From a virus, in IMG/VR virus record IMGVR_UViG_3300044675_004455, positions 1 to 42,792 of that record: 42,792 nucleotides of DNA; one strand, 5' to 3'. The stretch's first letter is position 1, and every line of letters begins with the position of its first letter. The notes beneath the pieces were generated by a model, which was not told the origin of the DNA, searched no databases, and saw only the letters and a list, made by a program, of their open reading frames with translations. Below are positions 1-6,195 of the stretch, piece by piece. The translations under genes and the position numbers were made by a program.

Positions 1-567
1 TAGTTTATGTTGGTTTAAATAACTAGAAAAAAATTCAATGTTTTGTTCATTAAGTTTTATCTCATTTTTTAAATTTAAAGTTTGTTTAAAAAATTCTAAA
101 AATAGTGGTTCATATTTTTTTAAATCATTAGACATTTTTTTAGTTTCATATCCATATGAATTTGCTAAATATACCATATCTTTTAGTGTTAACGTATCAA
201 AATTAAACCAATAATTTGAAACTATATAATCATTAATAGGATTAAACCAAAATTCACGTCTGCCTAACCCTGCATATTCAATTATAAAAATATGTTCATC
301 TTTATTAAAATTTTTATCATTAACTAATTCATATATCTTTCTAAATGTCCTATCGTTGCCATAACCATTTTTGGCATAATTAGTAACTTTGATATTTTCA
401 TTTAATACTTTGTTTAGTTGGCCTGGATATGAAAAATTAAATTGAGTCAATGGGGATTCTAAACCACTATATAAATTATTCAATGGATTTTTATCCCCAT
501 CAAATTCAAACCCACCACCTGCGGTGTATGATGTACCGAAACAATTAATATATTTAATTTTTGACAT
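1..567 (-). CDS. SGNH/GDSL-hydrolase-like protein, cut by window edge
   Basis: Reading frame opens at an ATG at 567 and stays open for 189 codons to the left edge, so the C-terminus is missing. The first residues contain INCFGTSYTAGGG, the block I (G-x-S) nucleophile region of SGNH hydrolases. It is nearly the same as ICIGTSYTEGGG in the gene at 1173-1964. A second shared block is FIIEYAGLGRREFW (FILEYSGWGRTELW in the paralogue), and NYAKNGYGND matches the paralogue's NLGKCGSGID. The C-terminal D-x-x-H block would lie outside the window. The start overlaps the end of the DUF2061 gene by 14 bases. Substrate is unknown; esterase or deacetylase activity on a surface glycan is possible given the nearby sugar genes. 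Confidence 0.75.
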   Translation of the reverse strand, partial: MSKIKYINCFGTSYTAGGGFEFDGDKNPLNNLYSGLESPLTQFNFSYPGQLNKVLNENIKVTNYAKNGYGNDRTFRKIYELVNDKNFNKDEHIFIIEYAGLGRREFWFNPINDYIVSNYWFNFDTLTLKDMVYLANSYGYETKKMSNDLKKYEPLFLEFFKQTLNLKNEIKLNEQNIEFFSSYLNQHKL

Positions 568-778
568 TGTTCTTTTTTAATCCGTATTTAATCCAACGAT
601 ACCATATTCTTTCGTGTATATAATACTGAATAGGTTTATAAATCAATTCTGCCACTCCAAATGCAGTTCCAACTTTAATTGAACCACTTATCCACCACAT
701 CAATAAGAATCCGATTAAGGTACTTAAAATTCGATATGAGATGGTTTTAGCAATGTGTCTTCTTTTATCTACGGTCAT
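554..778 (-). CDS. DUF2061 small membrane protein
   Basis: The 74-residue protein matches the DUF2061 pattern: basic start, RHIAKTISYRILST, a hydrophobic segment LIGFLLMWWISGS, then GTAFGVAELIYKPIQYYIHERIWYR in the second half. It probably has two short membrane segments. In bacteria this family often sits beside or fused to sulfate-activation genes. Here an APS-kinase-like gene lies two genes upstream, so the pairing is preserved in a phage. The start overlaps the stop of the nucleotidyltransferase gene by 4 bases (ATGA), indicating translational coupling. The molecular role of DUF2061 is not established. Confidence 0.8.
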   Translation of the reverse strand: MTVDKRRHIAKTISYRILSTLIGFLLMWWISGSIKVGTAFGVAELIYKPIQYYIHERIWYRWIKYGLKKNNVKN

Positions 779-1173
779 AACTTACCATCTGTTTTCAATT
801 GTTCTCTGATAGCAGTTGCAGATATTTCCTTTATCTCATCCGGAGGACAATGTTCTATCACATCATATCCAACTCCTCTGCCAATATTGATTGATTCAAT
901 ATCAGGTATGATAATAATTTTAACTTTACCTTCTTGAATTATATCTAATAATTCATGTGTAAGATTTTGCAATACTTCTAATGGAGTCCACGGGTTTTTC
1001 TCATCTGGTTCTACATCTCTAATACAAATTAGAACTTTCTTACCCTCATTCAATCTTTGGTCGATTAACCAACGATGGCCTTCATGCCAGGGTTGCCATC
1101 TTCCAATATACATTGAATACTTTACATCATTTGATGATGATTTGAATGCTGCCTGTGCTAGATACTTTTTCAT
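775..1173 (-). CDS. HxGH-type nucleotidyltransferase (cytidylyltransferase-like)
   Basis: 132 residues. The nucleotide-binding signature MYIGRWQPWHEGH is at about residues 21-33 (H30-x-x-H33), and a C-terminal ISATAIRE at 117-124 matches the ISSTxIR motif of the cytidylyltransferase/NMN-adenylyltransferase superfamily. It should transfer a nucleotidyl group to a small phosphorylated or carboxylated acceptor. It is far too short for a complete ATP sulfurylase, although that enzyme belongs to the same superfamily. Its start overlaps the SGNH stop by one base (TAATG). The neighbouring APS-kinase-like gene suggests the two act in one activation pathway. Acceptor and nucleotide cannot be told from sequence. 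Confidence 0.75.
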   Translation of the reverse strand: MKKYLAQAAFKSSSNDVKYSMYIGRWQPWHEGHRWLIDQRLNEGKKVLICIRDVEPDEKNPWTPLEVLQNLTHELLDIIQEGKVKIIIIPDIESINIGRGVGYDVIEHCPPDEIKEISATAIREQLKTDGKL

Positions 1174-1964
1174 TATAACTTATTTTTTATTTTATTATAT
1201 ATTTCTAATGCTATTGATTCGTGTCCTTTTATATTCGGATGATAATCGTTTGTCTCTTTAAGTATATCTATTATTCTTTCTAGTTTATCTGATATAAACG
1301 CTGCTAATCCATGTGATGTAACATACTCAACTTTCGTATTATCCATTGTCATAAAAATTGAATTATCAATAATAATTTGGTCATCATAAAATTTTTTCCA
1401 AAAACAATTTTCAAGATAAACTACTACAAAATTAATTTTTTTAGATACTAATTTATACAACAAGTTAATAAATTGCTTATCTCTATTGATTAAAAACTCC
1501 ATTTCATTAAAATGTTTATCTAAAAATGTTTCCCACAACTTAAATTCTTCTGGTTCTAACTGCATACCATAGGTGTAATCAGTTGTCATCATTGTAGAAT
1601 ATCCTTCATTCTTTGGGTCTTTTCCATCTCTTGCTCCCCAATTGGTAATGATGTATTGATTTCTAGTTGAATCCCATAGTTCGGTTCTACCCCAACCGGA
1701 ATATTCTAATATGAATAATTTATTAGAAGTATTTTCATTCTCAATAATTTCTTCAACATTGCGAATTAGATAATCAATACCACTTCCACACTTACCTAAG
1801 TTTCTAACTTTTGTCTTTGATAATTTACTTAAATGTGATGGCCAAGATACTTCAGATTGTTTATCATATATTATATTTTGTTTTTTATAATATTCTTTTA
1901 CAATTGGTTCATATAATCCACCACCCTCAGTATATGATGTACCTATACAAATAATTTCCTTCAT
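1173..1964 (-). CDS. SGNH/GDSL-hydrolase-like protein
   Basis: 263 residues without a signal peptide, so the protein is cytoplasmic or virion-borne. Block I is ICIGTSYTEGGG near residue 5. A Gly-rich NLGKCGSGID segment near residue 55 resembles block II. The C-terminal DYHPNIKGHESIA near residue 240 carries the D-x-x-H pair expected of block V in SGNH hydrolases. The middle contains FILEYSGWGRTELW, shared with the truncated paralogue at 1-567. Family members remove acyl groups from lipids or glycans. The gap to the upstream APS-kinase-like gene is 10 bases. The catalytic assignment rests on motifs read by eye. Confidence 0.7.
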   Translation of the reverse strand: MKEIICIGTSYTEGGGLYEPIVKEYYKKQNIIYDKQSEVSWPSHLSKLSKTKVRNLGKCGSGIDYLIRNVEEIIENENTSNKLFILEYSGWGRTELWDSTRNQYIITNWGARDGKDPKNEGYSTMMTTDYTYGMQLEPEEFKLWETFLDKHFNEMEFLINRDKQFINLLYKLVSKKINFVVVYLENCFWKKFYDDQIIIDNSIFMTMDNTKVEYVTSHGLAAFISDKLERIIDILKETNDYHPNIKGHESIALEIYNKIKNKL

Positions 1965-1974
1965 TACAATTAAA

Positions 1975-2445
1975 TTATAATTTATTAATCTTATTGAGAT
2001 TATTTATTAATTTTGAAAACGAAGTATCCGGTGAATCCTTTGTAGTGTTAATATCAATAAAGTTCACTTGCGGTTGTTCGTAGTTAGAAACGTGAAAATG
2101 GTCTCTTTCTCTTGCTTCGGTAGTATGTACAAATATTTCAACAATATCGTTACCGATTTTATCTTTGAATTCTTCTCTTAAATCTAAATATGGAGCTACT
2201 AATGATACTACCACATCACATTCGCATGTATGTAAGTATTCTACTAATGCTTGTGCGTTTTTTATGTTAGTACGTCTACCTTGTTCTGAATAATCTTTGT
2301 TTTGGTAGATTTCTCTTAAATGGTCACCATCTACATGGAAAACTGATTTTCTCCAATTTCGTTTTTCAGTTTGTAAAAACTTATGCAACTTACTACCTAA
2401 AACTGTTTTTCCTGCTGCAGGCTGACCTGTAAACCAATATATCAT
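1975..2445 (-). CDS. cysC-like: Adenylylsulfate-kinase-like P-loop kinase
   Basis: 156 residues. Walker A GQPAAGKT is at 7-14, a DGDHLR motif (39-44) matches the DGDxxR of APS kinase, and DYSEQGRRTNI (51-61) matches its YSxxGR region. True APS kinases phosphorylate adenylylsulfate to PAPS. Here the usual substrate loop (RDPKGLYKKAR type) is replaced by ARERDHFHVSNYEQP, so the acceptor may differ. Homologues of this fold also phosphorylate other nucleotide-activated groups, for example in capsule phosphoramidate synthesis in Campylobacter. The start overlaps the methyltransferase stop by 4 bases (ATGA). Fold confidence is high, substrate confidence low. Confidence 0.8.
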   Translation of the reverse strand: MIYWFTGQPAAGKTVLGSKLHKFLQTEKRNWRKSVFHVDGDHLREIYQNKDYSEQGRRTNIKNAQALVEYLHTCECDVVVSLVAPYLDLREEFKDKIGNDIVEIFVHTTEARERDHFHVSNYEQPQVNFIDINTTKDSPDTSFSKLINNLNKINKL

Positions 2446-3233
2446 AACGTATTATCTCTTTTTATTTTATATCCTTTTATGTGATATGCTTTATCATGTG
2501 ATTCACACACAATATAATTACCATTAAGGAATTCATGTACTGCTTTAACAACACCAACGTGAATTTTAGTATCACCAAAGGAATAAGTATCGTTTTTTAA
2601 CATTTCTTCAGTTGTATTTTTTATATCATATTTTTCATATGCATCTCTACCACCACTAAAATCATCAAAAACCATTATCCCACCATCTTTTAATTTATTA
2701 TATCCGTTTTCTACATCAGATTTAACAATATCATATTCGTGGCCACCATCAATGAATACAATATCATAATAATTACTTTTAACATTATGTATTTGTTCTC
2801 TTGAATCACCTTCAAATACTGTAATAATATCATCTACTTTGAATTTTTTTGCTTCTGACCATAGATGTGCTTTCCATGTTTCTGGATTACTTTCATCATA
2901 TGCCCATTCTTCATCTTTATCTATTGTGAGATTACCTTTAAACCAATCTATAATATGTAGTTCACCATTTATGTATGGTAATTTTAAAATTTTAGCATTT
3001 TCAACTGCATCCCATCCCTGTGCACAACCTATTTGTAAGACACGTGGTCTTTCCTTTATACTGCTTGGGTTATCACCATATCCCCAAAAGTTTCCATTAA
3101 TATGTGTAAATATAAACATGGATATCCACGGTAGTGGCATATTCCAATCATTTGGATGAAAAGTTTCCTTTTCAGATTTTTTAACAAAATACTCACTCAT
3201 ATCTAATGGTGATATTTTTTTAAATCTTGACAT
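2442..3233 (-). CDS. Class I SAM-dependent methyltransferase
   Basis: 263 residues. The SAM-binding motif I is VLQIGCAQGWDA near residue 65. An acidic strand end follows (LHIIDWF). The stretch YDIVFIDGGHEYDIVKSD near 158-175 and GGIMVFDDF near 185-193 fit the Methyltransf_24-like class, which often modifies sugars or small metabolites. The N-terminus has no membrane or signal segment. It is the first gene after the endolysin and is coupled to the APS-kinase-like gene by an ATGA overlap, so it probably belongs to the same modification cassette. The target is unknown; O-methylation of a glycan is a guess from context. Confidence 0.8.
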   Translation of the reverse strand: MSRFKKISPLDMSEYFVKKSEKETFHPNDWNMPLPWISMFIFTHINGNFWGYGDNPSSIKERPRVLQIGCAQGWDAVENAKILKLPYINGELHIIDWFKGNLTIDKDEEWAYDESNPETWKAHLWSEAKKFKVDDIITVFEGDSREQIHNVKSNYYDIVFIDGGHEYDIVKSDVENGYNKLKDGGIMVFDDFSGGRDAYEKYDIKNTTEEMLKNDTYSFGDTKIHVGVVKAVHEFLNGNYIVCESHDKAYHIKGYKIKRDNTL

Positions 3234-3249
3234 AACTTATTTTATTTAT

Positions 3250-4098
3250 CTATGATAATAAAGAATAATATTCTTTAAAGTGTTTTATTCTATCCGGTAA
3301 TCCAATTGTTCCACCATTTACTCTTTTAGTAATTTTTGTTACTACTGCATCACTAGCCCCTTCATCTGCAATCTTATGTAATCCATTTTTAGAAAAGAAC
3401 CATGCTGCCGATGCAAGTGCATATTGTGATGCTACTAACTCTGGATTAGCACATACATCTACTCCGATTGATTTACCAAATGCAGTATAGTTTTCTTTTC
3501 CTGTTAATTGAATGTATCCTCTACCACAAAACTTTGCACCTTCACCACTTGCTTCAGTTCCATTACCCATTCTATTTGAGTAAACTTTGTTTGCAATCTT
3601 TGCAGGTTGTCTTTCGTATGCTTTAGCTAGGGCTTCAGTTGGGAAATACTTTTTGAATATACCCATTAATCCCTTTGCAGAATAGTTTAGATTTTCTTTT
3701 GTTAAACGGAATCCACCGCTCTCATGTCCACATTGTGCAAGAAAGTGTGCTACTCTTAATGGAGTATTAATACTAAACTTAGTTGCCACTTCTGGAATTG
3801 AATCAATTACTGATTGAGGAACGTGTCCTTTAAGTTTATCTAATTTCAATCCACTTGTAGATGGAGTTGATATCGGAGTTGATACTACTGGTTTTGGTGT
3901 TACTTCAACACTCTCACCCATAATCATTTTCCATGTCTTATCACCAACTATACCATCGGGTGTCAATCCATTTTTTGTTTGAAATGCTTTTACTGCCTCT
4001 TCGGTTTTAGGACCAAAATTGGTAACTGCTGGAGATATCCCCAACTTTTCTTGCATTAATTTTACATTTTCGTTATTGTCACCTTTTTTTAATAACAT
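3250..4098 (-). CDS. Endolysin: peptidoglycan-binding domain plus GH19-type lytic domain
   Basis: 282 residues. Residues 1-60 form a PG_binding_1 domain (GDNNENVKLMQEKLG, VKAFQTKNGLTPDGIVG). A Pro/Ser/Thr-rich linker follows at about 66-82, then a chitinase-class-I/GH19-like lysozyme domain from about 90 to 282. The probable catalytic glutamate is E126 in AHFLAQCGHESGGF, and GRGYIQLTG (192-200) is the conserved substrate-site block. The enzyme should cleave host peptidoglycan at lysis. No signal peptide is visible, so release needs a holin or other route. An AGGAG ribosome site lies 6 bases before the start, stronger than at most genes here. Confidence 0.92.
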   Translation of the reverse strand: MLLKKGDNNENVKLMQEKLGISPAVTNFGPKTEEAVKAFQTKNGLTPDGIVGDKTWKMIMGESVEVTPKPVVSTPISTPSTSGLKLDKLKGHVPQSVIDSIPEVATKFSINTPLRVAHFLAQCGHESGGFRLTKENLNYSAKGLMGIFKKYFPTEALAKAYERQPAKIANKVYSNRMGNGTEASGEGAKFCGRGYIQLTGKENYTAFGKSIGVDVCANPELVASQYALASAAWFFSKNGLHKIADEGASDAVVTKITKRVNGGTIGLPDRIKHFKEYYSLLS

Positions 4099-4104
4099 AC
4101 ATAT

Positions 4105-4109
4105 CTCCT
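4105..4109 (-). promoter_or_regulatory. Shine-Dalgarno AGGAG for endolysin
   Basis: On the coding strand AGGAG stands 6 bases before the endolysin ATG, an optimal spacing. Most genes in the window lack such a site, as is usual for Bacteroidota translation. Confidence 0.6.
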
Positions 4110-4114
4110 ATTCT

Positions 4115-4630
4115 TTAATCTAAGTTTGATTTTAATTTACTACTAATTCTACCTAATTCCATTTTATCAATACCCAATCCATCAATTATTTTTGCCAATA
4201 ATTTAATTTTTTGATTATAAGATAATTCTTTACCATTCATTAATTCTAATGCTTTCTCAAATTTTATTTTGATTGCTGCCGGAATTACTGCTGTGTTTAT
4301 TTCATCAGCACCTTCCATAATTTTTTTTAGTTTCATAATTTTACTTTCTCCATATTGTTCATCTTCATCATCTAACCCCATAGCAACGGCTGCAGGTTGT
4401 ACATGATGGTTTGGTAACATTAAACCATATTCGGTTTTTAATTTATTAAGAATTTCTTTTTTAATATGATTTGGTAACCCTTTATGCGATGTGGATGCAA
4501 AATCCTTAGCATCTTTATCAGTCATATCCTTTGCCACCTTTGCAACTTCCGGACTTGCAGGTTTCTCGCCTTTTTGTGTAGCGTGAACCATACCCATAAA
4601 TCGTTGTTGTGCTTTAGATACTGATGGCAT
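4115..4630 (-). CDS. DUF3008-like protein with an internal capsid-tag-like segment
   Basis: 171 residues in two parts. Residues 1-65 (PSVSKAQQRFMGMVHA..., GLPNHIKKE) match the DUF3008-type phage protein pattern. Residues 98-107 read IMKLKKIMEG, resembling the MIKLKNILKE tag at the N-terminus of the protein at 12969-13763, and I-M-E/G fits the (L/I)-x-E cleavage rule of T4 prohead protease. The C-terminal 65 residues are charged and helical. The gene may therefore be a fusion of two cargo units separated by a processing site. No enzymatic motif is seen. A weak ribosome site (AAGGAAG) precedes the start. Confidence 0.65.
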   Translation of the reverse strand: MPSVSKAQQRFMGMVHATQKGEKPASPEVAKVAKDMTDKDAKDFASTSHKGLPNHIKKEILNKLKTEYGLMLPNHHVQPAAVAMGLDDEDEQYGESKIMKLKKIMEGADEINTAVIPAAIKIKFEKALELMNGKELSYNQKIKLLAKIIDGLGIDKMELGRISSKLKSNLD

Positions 4631-4647
4631 ATTTCTTCCTTATTTAG

Positions 4648-4655
4648 TATAAATA
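4648..4655 (-). promoter_or_regulatory. TATTTATA box before start
   Basis: Coding strand TATTTATA lies 17 bases before the ATG at 4630. The same octamer recurs before the starts at 5190, 10855, 12292, 16570 and 38936. It is the reverse complement of the T4 late promoter box, so its function is unclear. Confidence 0.3.
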
Positions 4656-4662
4656 TAGAATT

Positions 4663-5190
4663 TTAATGTTTTATATGTTGAACTCTCCACTTAACGTTCT
4701 TAGTTCTCAACATTTGTTTTGCTGCTGATACGTTTTTCTCCGAATCATCTACAAAATAAATATCATCATACCCTTCTTTATCAATCATATTTTCAATCCA
4801 ATCTGCTTTATCTTTTGGATTATTGGATGCAAGTGCAACCACATAAATTTTTTTAGAATTTATACCTATATCACTTAAATATTTTTTGATTGGTTGGTAT
4901 GATGCTCGTGCTGTAAGGATATACACCACCTCTTTACTTTTTTGAACGATACCTCTAAGGATTTTAGTTATCTTTTGTATCTCTTGTGGTTCTTTTACCT
5001 GTTCAAAATCTTTAAAATCATAAACATCACCAGGTTTTTCAGTATACACTGCATATTGGCCGGGTGTCAGTTTACTCTTCATTCCATTATTATGGGTGAC
5101 GTAGATATAAGAGTTTGTTTTGACAAGAGTATCATCAAAATCAAATATTCGTAAATTTTTACTTTCAGTAAATAAATTTCTTGAAATCAT
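4663..5190 (-). CDS. HAD-superfamily phosphatase
   Basis: 175 residues. Motif I is RIFDFDDTLVKTN (nucleophile D in DFDDT, residues 14-26). Motif II is the threonine in YILTARAS, motif III is probably the lysine in PKDKADWIE, and motif IV is IYFVDDSEKN. The body also contains a LTPGQYAVY segment, followed by KPGDVYDFKDF. The family hydrolyses phosphate esters; the substrate may be a nucleotide, sugar phosphate or nucleic-acid end. The N-terminus MISRNLFTE/S ends in a possible prohead-protease site, so it might also be virion cargo. The strong promoter at 5226-5257 reads into this gene. Confidence 0.8.
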   Translation of the reverse strand: MISRNLFTESKNLRIFDFDDTLVKTNSYIYVTHNNGMKSKLTPGQYAVYTEKPGDVYDFKDFEQVKEPQEIQKITKILRGIVQKSKEVVYILTARASYQPIKKYLSDIGINSKKIYVVALASNNPKDKADWIENMIDKEGYDDIYFVDDSEKNVSAAKQMLRTKNVKWRVQHIKH

Positions 5191-5197
5191 AGATGTA

Positions 5198-5205
5198 TAT
5201 AAATA
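5198..5205 (-). promoter_or_regulatory. TATTTATA box before start
   Basis: Coding strand TATTTATA ends 7 bases before the ATG at 5190. It is part of the recurring set described at 4648-4655; the function is unknown. Confidence 0.3.
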
Positions 5206-5225
5206 TTACTAACCTTTTTAATGAG

Positions 5226-5257
5226 TAAAGATACGAAAAAAAGCTTAGATTTCCAAA
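5226..5257 (-). promoter_or_regulatory. Bacteroidota-type promoter P1
   Basis: Coding strand shows TTTG (5257-5254), a 20-base spacer and TATCTTTA (5233-5226), close to the Bacteroidota housekeeping consensus TTTG-N19-21-TAnnTTTG. The spacer ends in TTTCG, as at the other two sites of this set (39880-39911 and 42466-42497). It lies in the 77-base intergenic gap and points into the HAD phosphatase, DUF3008-like and endolysin genes. A TATAAATA (5267-5260, T4-late-like) directly precedes it. Confidence 0.7.
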
Positions 5258-5267
5258 TTTATTTATA

Positions 5268-5888
5268 CTAACTATTTAAGAAATTGGATAAGAAACCAGA
5301 TAAACGATTAGCCCTTTCCATAAAGAACCCCTTCTCTTCGTTTGTAAGTTTTTTTGGTTTGATATAATCAATTCCAACTATACCAATACATGCTTCAGTT
5401 TTTATATCAAAAAGTGCTATACAATAAGCTGCTTTTGTACCACCTACTTCTGCTCCTGGTTTTAATCCGAATGTTGCGATGGTTGGGTCATCAAAATTAG
5501 GAATAAAAATATAACCAGTTTTAAGTATTTCATCGATTGATTTTGCAAATAGGGAAAGGGGTATATTTGTAAATGTGTGTGCTATTTTAGCAATTCCTAC
5601 TCTCTCTACTTCATGTACTATTGAAAATTTCTGAATGGATTTATTTGTATGTAAGTAATGACCTCCGTTATGGAACATTGATATCCAAACTCTATCACCA
5701 TTAAGTTCTTCGCGAATACTTTCGATTTCTTCTTCAATAACAAGTCCTTGTTGACATCCTTTTTTAATAGGGTCTTCTTTGTCTTTCTTAGATAATTTAA
5801 TCTTAACCCATTCTAATACGATTGGACCGATTACTGCTGTTATCAAAGCAATAAGAATTGTGGCAAATATTTCCATTTGGTGTGACAT
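5268..5888 (-). CDS. Membrane-anchored GAF-like protein
   Basis: 206 residues. Residues 5-30 form one hydrophobic N-terminal helix (IFATILIALITAVIGPIVLEWV), followed by a Lys/Asp-rich cytoplasmic stretch. From about 65 to 205 the sequence resembles a GAF-type sensor fold: DRVWISMFHNGGHYLHT, IFIPNFDDP, AYCIALFDIKTEACIGIVGIDY. GAF domains bind small ligands or serve as dimer modules. No output domain such as a kinase or cyclase is attached, so the signalling partner is unknown. The gene is the last of the run that starts at 12292. Domain call is from pattern only. Confidence 0.55.
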   Translation of the reverse strand: MSHQMEIFATILIALITAVIGPIVLEWVKIKLSKKDKEDPIKKGCQQGLVIEEEIESIREELNGDRVWISMFHNGGHYLHTNKSIQKFSIVHEVERVGIAKIAHTFTNIPLSLFAKSIDEILKTGYIFIPNFDDPTIATFGLKPGAEVGGTKAAYCIALFDIKTEACIGIVGIDYIKPKKLTNEEKGFFMERANRLSGFLSNFLNS

Positions 5889-5894
5889 TACTTT

Positions 5895-6191
5895 TTAAAC
5901 CTTTAGTTTATGATAGCCAGTGTTTGCTTGTTCTATATAATTTTCAGAATTTGTTATATGGTCTTGTATCCAACCAGGTAGGTTTATTTCGGATTCTCCA
6001 ATTTTTGTTTTTAATTCTGTTGCATTTTTTATAATGGAATCTAATTGATTTTGAGCCATAGATACTTCGTGGTCTTCACCCTCTTTAAGAGGTTTAAATG
6101 CATTTGCGTAAGGATTACTATACACCTTACCCAACTCCACCTTACGACCGTTCCAGTCCATTCCAGTCATTATATTTTTTAAACTTATCAT
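5895..6191 (-). CDS. Small conserved phage protein of unknown function
   Basis: 98 residues. The N-terminus MISLKNIMTG resembles the MIKLKNILKE tag of other proteins here but lacks the cleavable glutamate. The rest is helical: EDHEVSMAQNQLDSIIKNA and LPGWIQDHITNSENYIEQAN, a form common among small T4-like phage virion proteins of unknown role. No catalytic or metal-binding motif is visible. It lies 6 bases after the GAF-like gene in genome coordinates and 4 bases from the large cargo-like gene upstream, suggesting co-expression with that virion protein. Confidence 0.6.
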   Translation of the reverse strand: MISLKNIMTGMDWNGRKVELGKVYSNPYANAFKPLKEGEDHEVSMAQNQLDSIIKNATELKTKIGESEINLPGWIQDHITNSENYIEQANTGYHKLKV

Positions 6192-6195
6192 ATGA

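Noticed and set aside
775-1173. ATP sulfurylase to pair with the APS-kinase-like gene
   Set aside because: The HxGH and ISATAIR motifs fit the superfamily, but 132 residues are too few for ATP sulfurylase, so a cytidylyltransferase-like enzyme is reported instead.
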